This document shows positions 22,800 through 35,400 of a stretch of DNA of 64,000 nucleotides, one piece after another. The DNA comes from Porites lobata (Eukaryota > Cnidaria > Anthozoa > Scleractinia > Poritidae), in the NCBI GenBank assembly GCA_942486035.1, contig CALNXK010000080.1, positions 1 through 64,000 on the forward strand, given 5' to 3'. The notes beneath the pieces were generated by a model. It was not told where the DNA came from, searched no databases, and saw only the letters and a program-made list of their open reading frames with translations. Positions within the stretch are counted from its first letter, which is position 1. The number at the start of each line of letters is the position of its first letter. The position numbers and the translations under genes are program-made.

Positions 22800-24535
22800 C
22801 GTTTTAGCTAAAATCGTCAATTTGTCAGTAACATCTGAAAGCGACCCCTCAAAACTCAAAAAGGCTAAAGTCATACCTGTGTTTAAAACTGAGGATGAGA
22901 CAGATGCAAATAACTATAGACCGATTTCTCTCTTATCTACATTTCAAAGAGTCTTTGAAAAAGTTATGTATAAAAGAATGATGCATTTTATTAATGTTAA
23001 GAATATTTTGTTTTCAGCTCAGTATGGGTTTAGAGAAGGTTTTTATACTGAAAATGCCATTGATTGTAGATATAGTTAGTGCAATTCAGTCTAATATGGA
23101 TAAACGTTTATTTACCTGTAGAATTTTTATTGACTAAAAGAAAGCCTTCGATACGGTTAACCATCAAATTCTTCTAAATAAGTTAAATCATCATGGTTTT
23201 CCTGGAATAATTAATAACTGGTTTGAATCCTTTTTGTGCAACAGATCACAAACACTAGAAATAAACAAAAAATTATCTGATGCAGCTCTAATATCTAAGG
23301 GTGTTCCACAGGGGTCTGTACTAGGTACGTTGCTTTTCCTCTTATATATTAACGATATTCATACTTGCTCTGATATTTTTAATTTCTACCTCTTTGCTGA
23401 TGATACTAACATACTGTATGCCAACAAGAACCTAAGGTCACTTGAGTCAATAGTAAATTCTGAGCTTAAAAAGTTGTATCTTTGGCTGGCCTCAAATAAA
23501 TTAACCCTTAATACCAAAAAAAAATTTTGTTATTTTTCATTCTTACCAGCTAGAAGTCTGTTGACTACCTTCCCCAACTTAAGATCTTCGATACTGAAAC
23601 CAATCAATACGTTGGTTTAGAAATGAAAAATTATGTTAAATATTTAGGCATTCTGATTGACAAAAATCTTTCATGGAAAATACACATTGACAATGCAGCT
23701 ACTAAATTAAGTAAAACGGTTGGTTTAATCGCTAAATTGAGGCACTTTGTTCATCAACATACCTTGCTAAATATTTACCGTGCGTTAATCTTGCCTTATT
23801 TATCTTACGGTTTGATAGTTTGGGGGCAGGCGTCAAAAACACATTTAACAGAAATCTTATTGCTTCAGAAAAAAGTTATCCGTTTCATATTTTTTACCAA
23901 CAGGAAAGTTCATGCCATTCCTCTTTTTATTGATGCAAATATCCTGCCAATTAGCTTTGTCTATTTTAAGTCTGTATCTTACCTAATGCATGATATTCAT
24001 ACTAATTCTGCACCCTCAAAAATCGTTAACTTGTTCTCGCAGACATCATCTATTCATGAATATAACACAAGATCATCCTCTAAAAATAATACATAAATCA
24101 AAAAATTTAATCTTGAAAAACTAAGACAAGCCGTCCCAATTTTTGGCGCTAAAGTATGGAATGAGATACCAGGTAGAATGAGAGATATGTCAAAAAAAGT
24201 GTTCAAACGAAAATTAATCAGTGTGCTCTTCGAAATATTAAAAGACAAAGATGATTATCTTGATGCAACCATGATAACACAGAAATAAAATCGCGAAATC
24301 CTAAACCTTAGCCTCTTTCACAGGTTGCATTAACTTACAGATTTGTCTTTCTTGCTTTTGAATTCATTACACATATTTCTTCTTTTCTTTTTCTTTGCCT
24401 TTTACTTATTATAATATAATATCTGATTTGTAATAGAATTAATTTGGCACGCCTCGACTAGGGTTTTCTTGCTAACTGCGTGCCAAAAAATTGTACTTCT
24501 AATATTATGATAATAAATGCATGCCTTTATATTAT
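22800..24535 (+). mobile_element. Degenerate non-LTR retrotransposon, reverse transcriptase and 3' end
   Basis: The frames 22822-23079, 23234-23620 and 23623-24096 together give a Jockey/CR1-type reverse transcriptase. It has KKAKVIPVFKT and NNYRPISLLSTFQRVFEKV, a DxxKAFDTVNH block, GVPQGSVLGTLLFLLYINDI and the FADDTN catalytic motif. The C-terminal part has KYLGILIDKNLSWKIHID and the usual helical tail. Inactivating changes are a frameshift near 23080, a TAA in the FID*KKAFDT block, a stop after NTLV at 23618-23620 and a stop at 24094-24096. The endonuclease half is missing (5' truncated). A short hairpin (ggcacgcctcgac...actgcgtgcc) and AT-rich sequence end the element at about 24535. Confidence 0.85.
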
Positions 24536-24544
24536 ATTACAAAG

Positions 24545-24800
24545 AAAGTGCTATTTTATCAACTAATTATTTATTTATTTTACAGTAATTTTTTCCTATA
24601 CTAAATATACAAATGTACATTCTGCAATCAGTTTCGTTAGAATACAGCTGTGAATAAATAAATGAATAAAACGAGATTTATTTATTCGGTGGGCTACAAC
24701 TAAATCTCCTTCATTGAAACTAGAAACCTACTGAGCCTAAGTTGCCAATAACTACCCCAAAATACAAGAACCTTTTTTTTTCTTCGGCCAGAGTTAAAAA
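24545..24800. repeat. Repeat shared with 28250-28560
   Basis: Both segments read 'tatcaact..ttatttatttatttt', then 'cagctg..tgaataaat', then 'cctaa/actgagc..aagttgccaat' and 'actaccccaaaatacaagaac' in the same orientation, 3.7 kb apart. No gene is supported. It could be an old segmental copy or a dispersed element. Confidence 0.7.
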
Positions 24801-25309
24801 AAATTGTAAGTTCTCACACAGGGGTTTTTTACTATATTAAGCCGAGGTAAACCAGACAGTAGACTGCGAGCAGTTTCTCTTTTTCTTCACATACAGTTAC
24901 GCGCGTGGTCATTTGCGTATCTCTTGCGTTTTGCTCGACGGACCAAGAAAAAAGAGAGACTGCTCGTCGTCCAGCCAGACAGAAGAAAAGAAACAAAGTG
25001 ACTTTTCGAAAATGGAATGATATTTAAAATAGAATTTATTAACCACACAAAATATACTTGGATAATAAAATAAAATAGCTAACAAAAACACTGACAATAC
25101 AAAAATTAAATAAATGAATAAACAAATAGATAAATATTGTTCATTACAACAATTCCTACTAATCACTAAGATAACAATGACACTATATCACATCTGAGCA
25201 CTAGTCACACGTAAACTAAGCAGTTACGACAAATAGGAATTACAATTAAGCAAGCAAACAGAGGAAGAAAAGAAATTACCTATTTCAAACAAAATTCTTA
25301 AACTACAAT

Positions 25310-25763
25310 CTTGAGTTAACCACCACTTCATACTATATCTGACTGCCCGAGATTGAAAAAGGCACCAGTAAAATGTTTAGGCCGTGCTTGATATTAAATA
25401 ATTACGGACAAATCTTAGATGATATCATTTGGTTCTTATTATCTGGTTCTGTTTCTTCGTATTACGGAGTGTGTAATGATCTAATTATCTAATGCATTTA
25501 TATGACTTATATAGCCGTGTTAACACGTCTAAAATGTCGAATTTGGTAATAAGTACTAAAGATAATTTAAGGAGCTGCTTTAACGAATTTATTGCCTAAA
25601 AATCCGAAGACCACTTTCCCGGTCTTTCAGGAAGCTACGTGGTAAGTTTATTGCAATATTATTATATTATCAGTCACAAAAGTGTAGTCTTGAGTTAACC
25701 ACCACTTCATACTATATCTGACTGCCCGAGATTGAAAAAGGCACCAGTAAAATGTTTAGGCCG
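25310..25763. repeat. Dispersed repeat with internal direct duplication
   Basis: A block of about 75 bp (cttgagttaaccaccacttc ... gtttaggccgt) occurs at 25310 and again at 25688. The interval between (25388-25690) plus the second copy matches 44465-44850 in the same orientation. No coding sequence. Confidence 0.8.
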
Positions 25764-26408
25764 TTATATTGTAACTGATAGTAAATGCCTCGGATACGGT
25801 GGCTGATATATACAAAACAAGACACAAAAAACGAGAAAACAGAAAACGGAATCAGAAAAACTCTTAACAGAATCACAAAACGTCAAAAAGCAACAAAAAA
25901 AAATAAAAACAGAATCGCAAAACTTAACATCGAAACACAGATTATATGGTATTTCCGTTAAAAATTCTTCTGCATGGTGCTGTGTGAACTTAGCCTAAAT
26001 CCACTAGGGGGGGTTACTTTAGGACTTTTTGGGTGGGGATGTGCCGCTGGGACCATGAAACCTTTAGCCTATACCAGACCTACGATCATGGACAAAAGTC
26101 TTGGGACACTTTTGCGTTTCTGGGGCGTTTTCCCATTCACACAAGTCCAACCCCTCCCCTCACCCCACAAACAATGTTGCACGCGTTTTCATTCAGAATT
26201 TTTTCCTTTCAACTTTGTATAGGGTGGGGGGAGTGAGAACTGCAAGACAATTCCGAAAAGGATGCACTGTTTTAAGAGGGAACCGAGAAATGACAGAAAA
26301 ATAGGAATATTGCAGTACTCTTCCAAGGACAAGTACATGTATATAAATTATTTTTTACCGGCAACGTCAGTAACGCTATACGTTTTTGAAGTCAAAGATT
26401 GATAGCCT

Positions 26409-26463
26409 GTGTACAGAGCCCCCCTCCCTTCCGATTTTTATTGAAGGGAGGGGGTCTGTACAC
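26409..26463. repeat. Perfect-type hairpin, 22-bp arms
   Basis: gtgtacagagcccccctccc pairs with gggagggggtctgtacac across an 11-base loop. The flanks 'gtgtacag/ctgtacac' suggest the end piece of a small foldback element. Confidence 0.7.
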
Positions 26464-26639
26464 TGGAAAAGATTGATTTCAGCATTTTTGAAAAATTCCA
26501 CAAGAATTTCCTAAGAATTCTTAGGGAAATCAACGTAAAGTAATCGACTAAAAGATAATTCTCGTGAAATCCTAGCCTAGGACTACGTGCAGAAATTTCG
26601 CTGAGGTAAATCTTGCTTTTCCAGGGTAATTTTCGACGG

Positions 26640-27420
26640 TTTTGTATTCATTTTATTTCATGAATTTATTAAATAGTCTTTCCATCCTGTTTTTGTACTG
26701 TTTTTATGCTCTTTCAACCGATTTTTGTACTGTTTTTAGACAACTCTAAGGCTATTTTCCTACAATTTTATACTGTTTTAATTTGCATTTTTGCATCCTA
26801 TTTTTGATGTATTTTCGTAATATATGCGTGCTATTGCTTTTCTTCTTCTGTAGTATTTTAATGCTATTTTCAAAGTATTTTTATTGTTTTTGCAAATACG
26901 ATTATTTTACTAAATTTCGAAACTGATTAAACAGCTATTAAAATATATTTTGAAGCGCAATATTTTAATTATAGCGTTTTAAACAGGTTAAAACACCTTT
27001 AAAATCAGTCGAAAAATATATTAAAAATATGTTTTTGTACCTATTTTAAACCTGTTTCTTTTTTCAAAATACGTTTAAAATTTCCATTAAAAATAGTTTT
27101 AAAATAGTATAGCAAATAAAAATATGTTTTTGAAACTGCCTTTATCCTGTTTTTATTCCGGCGATTTATGAGGTATTTGAAAACTGTTTTAGAATCTGTT
27201 TTGAGCCTTGCCCTGGAATTTTTTATATATTTTAAACGAATTTTAAAATACTTTAAAAATTCTTTTTTAATAGCGTTTTAAACAGGTTAAAACACCTTTA
27301 AAATCAGTCCAAAAATACACTTTTCACTCTATTTAAAACCTATTTCACAAAACAGGTTAAAAACAGTTTTCAAAAATAGCTTAAAAATACATTCAAAACA
27401 GTGTTGGATTTGGTAAGGGT
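26640..27420. repeat. T- and A-rich low-complexity block
   Basis: Degenerate runs of 'tgtttttgtactgttttt' on the left and 'ttttaaacaggttaaaacac' on the right. A phrase of about 45 bp (atagcgttttaaacaggtta...aaaatcagt) is repeated at about 26965 and 27270. No gene. Confidence 0.65.
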
Positions 27421-27429
27421 TAAGACTGG

Positions 27430-29100
27430 CCTAAATTGCCTTCACAATTTCAACAATGAGAAATGACATTATATCAAGTCTGGCGATGAAAAGGATGTGT
27501 TACATCTTGTTCTAGGACTTGGACAGAGTGATGGCTAAATATAAGGCGTCATATCAACTTGGCACCAAGTCCACAACATCTGAAGCAAGAAAAAGGAAAG
27601 AGCAGAGAAGGTGAAAAGAGGAAAAGAGGAAGCTCACAGCTTCCGTTCGCTGGGAGGAGTCTCCCTATGCAGAGGACTTTGAGCCGGACATATTTGGTAT
27701 TCTCCGCTGGACAGTTGATTGTGAAACCCTACATTTATTTGTTTACCTCAAAGACACACAATGATGCTTGCGCGCGACCTTTGCAGGGGAAACTGCTTCG
27801 CCCAGGGAGGCCAGGAGATTGTCTGGGACTTCTGCACCTGAGGGTGAACTTACGACTGTCTTATAGGACAGCATCTAAGTACAAAATGGTTTGTTTGGGA
27901 CAAGTTATGTTTTCACTTGAATTTGGCCTTGTAATGGATACTAAGACTATAGATATTTCATGACACAAATCAATTCTTTTGAAAGCAACCTCTGGTAACA
28001 CGTCTAAAATGTGATGACATTTTTTTACATAAACTTCACATTTTCTAAGATCATTTTCCTGTTTTACAATGCATGTAGAATTGTTCTTACAATTTAATAC
28101 AATGGTGCATGACATAAAATGAAAGTTTGGGCCCCCCTGTAATAAGAGTAATTTTAATTTGAGCCCTCCTATCGTGGCATTATTTTTGCTTAGTGCCCCC
28201 ATCTGGTTTTTCAGACTTTGAGATTGCAATTTATATTACAAGAAAATACTTTAGTTATCAACTATTTATTTAGTTATTTTGTAGTATTTTTTTTATATAT
28301 ACTCGTTATGGAAACAACACTAATGCATTCTGTGCCAGTTTTGTCAGAACGCAGCTGTACTGTGAATAAATCACTACATATCTAAGGTCCAAAGCCAACT
28401 TTAATATTTATGTTTCTAGTAGTCAACAACTACTAAATAAATATAATATCTCCTACATTGAATTAAGAAACTAGTTAAGAACCTAATGAGCGTAAGTTGC
28501 CAATGACTACCCCAAAATACAAGAACCATTTTTGCCAGAGTTCAAAAAATGAAGGTTCTTACACGCGGTTTCTACGGTATTTAGCCGATGTTAACCAAGC
28601 AGAAAATAAGAAACAACATCATGATCTTTTTTATATGAAATGGAATTTGGCGCCCTCATTAACTTTAAACAAAAAGAGAAATTCAATGCAAATTCAAATA
28701 TCATGTAGGGTTTTTTTTGCTCCGAATTTTTTATTTTTCATTGCATTGAGTTTTATGTTTTTCGCCTTTGTTACCCTAAAATTGCATTTCTCGGAGATCT
28801 TGATGACAAGGTATCTTGCAGTTGTATTGAAAGTCACTGGAAAGCAAACAATAACATGACTTTTGTTCGTGCAATTTTAAAATAGGTTATTACAAATCAC
28901 CCCTCGGACCAAAATTTTCAGTCTTTTTAAAACATTAACCCGTTTTTTTACAAATAATATATTCCTATATTTACACTCAAAGTCATCAGCTGATTTCCTT
29001 TTCAAACAATTTTGAATGGTTAATATACACTATGATAGAATGAAAGAGTACATGTAGGGTCCATTTGAAGGTCACACCACTGGAGAATTGAGAATTAATA
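27430..29100. other. Intergenic DNA upstream of the PARP gene
   Basis: One plus-strand frame at about 27530-27740 reads TSEARKRKEQR and WEESPYAEDFEPDIFGI. It could be a fragment of an unidentified transposon protein, but there is no support beyond openness. 28250-28560 is the partner of the repeat at 24545. Nothing else is recognised. Confidence 0.45.
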
Positions 29101-29110
29101 GAAACGGAAA
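29101..29110 (+). promoter_or_regulatory. Candidate ISRE/IRF-type element (GAAACGGAAA)
   Basis: GAAACGGAAA fits the GAAANNGAAA core bound by IRF-family factors in vertebrates. It lies 371 bp upstream of the PARP start codon. Such a short motif is expected a few times by chance in 64 kb, so this is only a candidate. Confidence 0.25.
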
Positions 29111-29480
29111 AGCCACGCGCTAGTGCAGTTATTAGGTTAGTTTTAGTCCGGTCTGATATTTTTGGTCATTGTTTTAAATACCATTATTCATGAAAAAAAA
29201 AAACAACAACACGAATAAAAGAACGGTTGTCACGATCAGCTGATGTTGATAAGAGCAGCCACGTGGATGATGAGTGTAGACAAAACAAACTTTGTATTCG
29301 AAGACACGCCATGCATATTCTACGAATGTAAGGAAAGGAACAGGCTCAATTTTTCGTTGTTCATAACAGTCTCCTACAAGTTTCTTTCAACAAAATCCCC
29401 TCGGGACAGATTGCCGCTATTTTTTGTCGGAAAAATATTCAAACATTTCCACTTTCTTCGAAATTTTCGTTGTAAACAAG

Positions 29481-32400
29481 ATGGCGGATGATGTTTTGGC
29501 AGAGAAAGTGTTCAATTATATCTGCGGTAGTGGCGGTTTTGTTGAATTATATGTTCTTTTAAAACATTCCTCGCCCTTGGGAAGTAGGAAATCAAAGGCA
29601 ACAGCGAAAAACTGGCTAATGAGTCAACCTGATAGGCGTTTAGTCGTCGTGAAAGATTTCAGTGGCGAGATAGCAGGTGTGCGAATTGATTTAAGAAGAA
29701 AAATATGTCGGCAATATCACGAAAAAGGTTCTTGTGGAAGTGCTCAGGGGAAGTGTAACTTCTGGCATATTTGTAAAGGATTCGTCGAAGAAAATTGCGA
29801 TGGCAAATGCAACCACTCGCACAACTTTTTTGACCCAGAAAACAAAGAGAAAACAAAAGAATTGGGGCTGGCTAAATATCCGAACGGGACTTTAAAACAT
29901 ATTGTTGCGTGGAGCCTGCCACAGGTTTGTGAGCTGTACACAAGAGGCAAATGTACGTCGGATTCATGCTTATACCTTCATCTTTGTTCTCAAGCTGTCC
30001 GAAGTTCAGCGTGTTCTTGTTCTTTGTCACACAACCTCATGGATTCTCACAACATGAAGATTCTCAAACAGTATGATTTGTTGCCTCATCAGTCGATGTC
30101 AACAGATTTTGTTCGGTGCAATATCTTGGTTCCAAAGGAACAGCGTGTTCTTCACAAAGCTCGTGATTTTTTACCAAGTGTTTGCAACACAGGTAAAAAT
30201 TCCTCTAAGGAAGCGAAGGGAGTCATACAAGTTACAAAAAAACAATCGCCGAAAGTGTCCGCACCATCCAGATTCGAAACTACAAAATCTCAAAATACGA
30301 AACAAAGCTCGTACAATAATTCTAAAGAATTCGATGCTGCATGCAGTATTCAAGATGGAAATGAATTTGAGACGAAGAATTGCCCGTCAAATCTTTTTCA
30401 AGAGAAGACAACCAAGTCGGGAACACCAATCTGTAAGAAAAGTGATCGTATTAACAATTTAACGAGCAATGCAGTATCACCTTCTTCTGAGATTAGGCTT
30501 CAGTTTTCAAATATTAAAACTGGAGACGATTCTAATTCGTCCTTTGACGACAACAAGCTTTCAAATAGAAACACCAAAGCCTTTGGATGTAAAGATGATA
30601 AGAAAAATTCGGTTGATGCCATGAAAGTTGGTGGTTTGAAACAGAATCCTATAAACAAAATGAAAATCGAATTGGATGGAAATGATTCGATGAAATGGGA
30701 ACAAGGATCTTTCGTTGACAGTTCCAGAAAGGATCCAAATATTGGCCAATCGCAAAAGAAGAAAAGCATAAATTCTGTGAATAAAGAGCAACAAACCAAG
30801 GCAAAGACTCAAGAGGTGGGAAAAAATGCTGCCTGTATGAAGGTGTTAAGTACACAACAACCGAAAAGTTTGGAGGTATCACGTGGCACTAAAGACAGTC
30901 AACGCCAACATGAATCCAACAGAGCCTCGGAAAGTGCCAATAACGAGCGGTTTGTGGAGGCCTGGTTGTCAAGCCGCGATTTCGTTGTTGAATCTACTTT
31001 CAGTTGCACTGATTGGCACAGGCTACCAGCCTCACAAGAGGCGGAATCTGGGCGTCAACGAAAGTTGTCTGTTTCCAGTTCTTGCAGCTCTGTTCAAGAC
31101 TCGCGTAAATGTTTGCCCTCCAAAAAGGCTGTTTTCGATTGCATTGTGAAAGAATACAATGGCACGGTGCCCTTTGATGTCATTTCAAAACGACAAGATT
31201 TGTTTCCTAACGGTTGTGGGGACATTGCCAAGTGGTTTGGAGCAAGATCAAAAGAAAGCTTTTTAATTAGAGAAAAGGAAGGAATTATTTACGAGGTTAG
31301 TGCCTTCTGTCGAAAGGCAAGGCTTTGTTTCCGGGAGAAGTGTTCTCAGACGGATTGTCAGTACTTCCACGTGTGCCGGGAGTACATCGCTGGCTTCTGT
31401 AGGCGTGGTATTGGATGCCGAAGAAATCACTGTTTTCAGTACGATCAAGATAAAAAGTTAATTTCCAAACTGAGGTTGGATGGTTTGACAGAAGAACAAC
31501 TCCGCAATGTGTTTCAGCTTTCAATGCCTCAAGTATGTCTGGATTATAACTATTATGGACTTTGCACCAACGGTTTGTCTTGCAACCAAGTACACATTTG
31601 CAAGGATTTTATCAAGAAGAGATGCAGCGATGAGGAAGACTGTGGTCTTCGACACGAGAGCGCGTTTGCCGAAGCTCACACCATTGCAGTACTTCAAAAC
31701 TATGGCATGAGAGTCATAGGAGGAAACTTTAATTCAGTGCTTCGCACACTTTTGGTATGCCAGGAGAACATTTCAAGTGGTTTGGAAGACCCCAAGGGAA
31801 AACTCACCACAAAGGGAGTGGCCACTAAAGGGAGCAAGGAAGATCAGCACATGTCTTCGAAAGTGGGCGTGGCTGCAAGTGCCACCGCTCAGTCTGCTGA
31901 GGTTAAAGTCTTCGAATGCCTTTGCAGCGAGTACGATTGCTCAGCTTCTTTTTCGGTGATTTCCAAACGAACAAATTTGTTCCCGTCTGAATTTAAGGAC
32001 GTAGAAGCTTGGTTTCGAAGCAAGAAAGGGAGCTTTCTGATTACAGAAGATGATCACGGAAAGATAACCCAAGTGAACGCTTTCTCTACAAAAGCACGTT
32101 TATGTCTCAGTTACAATAACTCTTATTATGGGGAGTGCAATAGAGAGAACTGTTCGTACTTGCACGTCTGTAGAGAGTACATAACCGATTCCTGTAACAA
32201 CGGAGCGACGTGCCCGCGGAATCATCACTTCCACGATGAAAGAGAAAGAGCTCTGTTGTCGACGATTAAGCTTGATAAGTTGACAGATGAGCAACTCAGG
32301 AAGCTAGTGCTTTCATCTACTCCCCAAATCTGTGTAGAGTACAACAACGGTTAGTGTGATCTTGGTGAGTCTTGTTCTAAAATACACATGTGTAGAGAAC

Positions 32401-35400
32401 ATTTGAAAAAGTGTTTTAGAAGGGGATATGGCTGTGACTTACTTCATGAAGAAGCCATGAACATTGAACACACCAAAGCAATTCTTGAACGTTTTCAGCT
32501 TGGACACCATAAATCAGACCTGGTAAAGAAAATTATTCTTGTTTGTGAGCAGCGCAAGAATTCCGCATGTTCCAAAGAAAAAACGTCAAGTAAGTAATGT
32601 AAAATTCTGTCAGCCCTGCTACATCTCTAGTTTTCGTTTAAAGAAACATTTTCTGTGGTTCCAACGTATAATGCTAAAAACGTAGTCTACAGGGTCCACA
32701 GTTAGGTAGTTTAATGCTGCGGTTTTCGAAACCCGAGGTACAAGAAGCCTTACTTATTAAATTACTTTGTCAAACGATAAGCTTGAAAATCATGATTTTA
32801 GCGGAAAGGGAAAGGTTAGCTTTAGATATAACACAATGAAAGTGTTGTAAAGGAGGGAAGCTGCCAATGAAAGACGGAGAGCTAAGGCGGGTGTTAAAAA
32901 CTTTCTACCCTGGCCGAGGGTTTAGAAAAAGTGGATTTTCCGTGACCGTTAAGACGGAAAACCAGTCTGACCAAAGATAACAAAATAAAAATGAATGAAT
33001 ATAAATATAAATAAAAAGTTCTTATCATATATATAAAATTAATACTGCATGATAATGCCTCAATAGTCAGTGGAACAAATTTTAATCATTTCTGAACAAG
33101 CAATCATTTTTGTCTTTTTGAATCAAGGCATTCTGACAGGACATATTCTCGTAAACAAGCCAGATTTACCCATTTGCGCAGAGTTTATTCTTAGCAAATG
33201 TACGAATGGTTCTAAGTGCACAGGCCATCACTACTTTTTGCCTTACCATTGGCAATATAGTGCGGATGCAGATGAATGGAAGAGTTTTAATGAGAAAGAC
33301 AACGAGAAGCTAGAAACACTGTATTGCGACGTGACACTTGAGGAATGTTCTGCTACAGGCATGCAAATATCATTTGAAAGGTATGTTATAGTAATTATAC
33401 ACTGAGAGTCTTGTCAAATTCATGGATTTTTACTCATTTACAGTTATAATAAGTGTTCAAAGTTCGGTAGACATACTTCAGCCCAAGTCTAATGTATGAG
33501 AAAAGATAAAGGAGTATGGCAAAATGCAAGGGCTAAAGACAAATGAACCAGAACATTAACATTTTATAGTATAATGCATTTTTTTAAACATGAATTACAG
33601 GTTGACATTATTATCATTTTAATATTCATGTTTTAGCTATGGATTTTTATTCTTGGACGAGAAGTGTAATGTCGATATTTTCCTCGATAATAAGCTGCTG
33701 ATTACACAGGAATATGTTGAAAGGCTCATGCGACTACGACGCCTATCTACTGAATCTGACGTCAACTCAAGCAACCCTCTAGCTACGGAGTGGATATGGT
33801 ACTGGCAGGACGAAAATGGATTCTGGAGGATGTATGACCAAGACCACACTGTGAGTAAATAGTGGGAGAAATCATGATAACTCAGTTGTAAGTAGCCTTA
33901 CAGTCCTCCAAGGAAAGCGGTGGGAGGGGTGAGGGTCGGTTAGGGCCCACTTTCGGTTGAAGATTTAATTGATGGCTTGTGGTGAGCTCCTCAAGGTGAT
34001 TTAACCATTGTAGGATATGGAAAGCTGCTCTAGGGGATCTGTAATGTCATTCAATTCGTTTGGCGGAATGAAGAAAGGAAATCACTTGTCTCACGGTAGA
34101 CAAAAAAGGGGGAGAAACGTTTTGTACGTCTACGGATTAAGTCGTTGCGTACTGATTGTGCTGAAATTCAAATGATTTCTCCAAACCAGTGAGAGATTTC
34201 AAAGAGTTTTATCGTTGAAAGGCCTGAGGTAAGCTTGTTAACTCTTTCAGTCAGATCGAAATCTTAAATATGATTGACTTAGTCTGAAAAGTATTGAAAA
34301 GCAAATGGAAACACTTTGTGACAGGTTTCATTTATGTCAGGTCACATTCCCGACAGGATAAAAAGCATATTGTCAGAGTCTTCCATGGAGGTGAAATCTT
34401 TACTTTAACATTGTATATGGCTGAGGTCTCAGAGTAATCGGGCAGAACCCCTGATTAAGAGTTGGACTTGCTGGTTATGTGACTGGTATACTAAGCCAAC
34501 ACAACAAACATTCCAAGTAATATATGGAGCGCACTTTTTAATTTGGTGCATCAGTAAAATTCTATATAGAGTAGTGTATGGTATCTTGTCTCGACAAATA
34601 ACCTTTTTGTTCATAGGGAAACGATCTTCAAGAATCCCTAGAAAAAGCCTACTTGAACAAGAAAAACGATTTTAAGTTTCGGATTGCGGACCAGGATTAC
34701 ATTTTAAATTTTAAACCATCAAGTGACATGAGCCAGACAAACGTCAAGTACGGCACGACGAAAAAAGTGAGAAGAAGGCCTGGAAAATTTGTGTCTAAGG
34801 ATGACATTTCTCAGCTTAAAAGGTATTTGTGTTGTAGAGTTAATTAATGACAAGAACTTTATCCCTTGCCACCGATATGATGGGCCGGTTTCTTTATTTC
34901 AAAATAATTAGCATAAAATCTTACATCATGTTTTCACTGTGAAATTAAGGTGACCAAAAGAAATGTTTTGGTAAAGCTCTGTTTTTAAGATAAAAACTAG
35001 GTACTTAAGACAAGACAAGAGAAGACAATGATTTATGTGTAATTTGACTGCAAGTATGGTCATTCATTTGCATTACAATCAGTCACAAAAAGATGTCACA
35101 TGATGGGCCATGATGTGATGTCTAATCTGTTGGAAACTGGTCATTGATACCTAAAGCGTGTTTCGTGAAAATTACCTCAAAGTGCTTTTACTGTTAAGGT
35201 AAATGGTGGATACCTGTTCGGAGCGCACAGACAGCCCCCGTGGGCTAATCTGATGGATCTACAGAGGAAAACTTATGATGTAAGCATTTAAGTGAAACAT
35301 CGGGTAATTAATTCTTTCACAGAGAACAATCAGTTGCTCATTTACTTACTATAAATTCACTGAATTATGCGTTGAAACATCCTTAGGAGAAAAAAATTCA

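Noticed and set aside
29424..29480. Start of the long PARP frame upstream of 29481
   Set aside because: The first codon at 29424 is TTG; the first ATG in frame is at 29481 with good context and matches the start of ZAP-type proteins.
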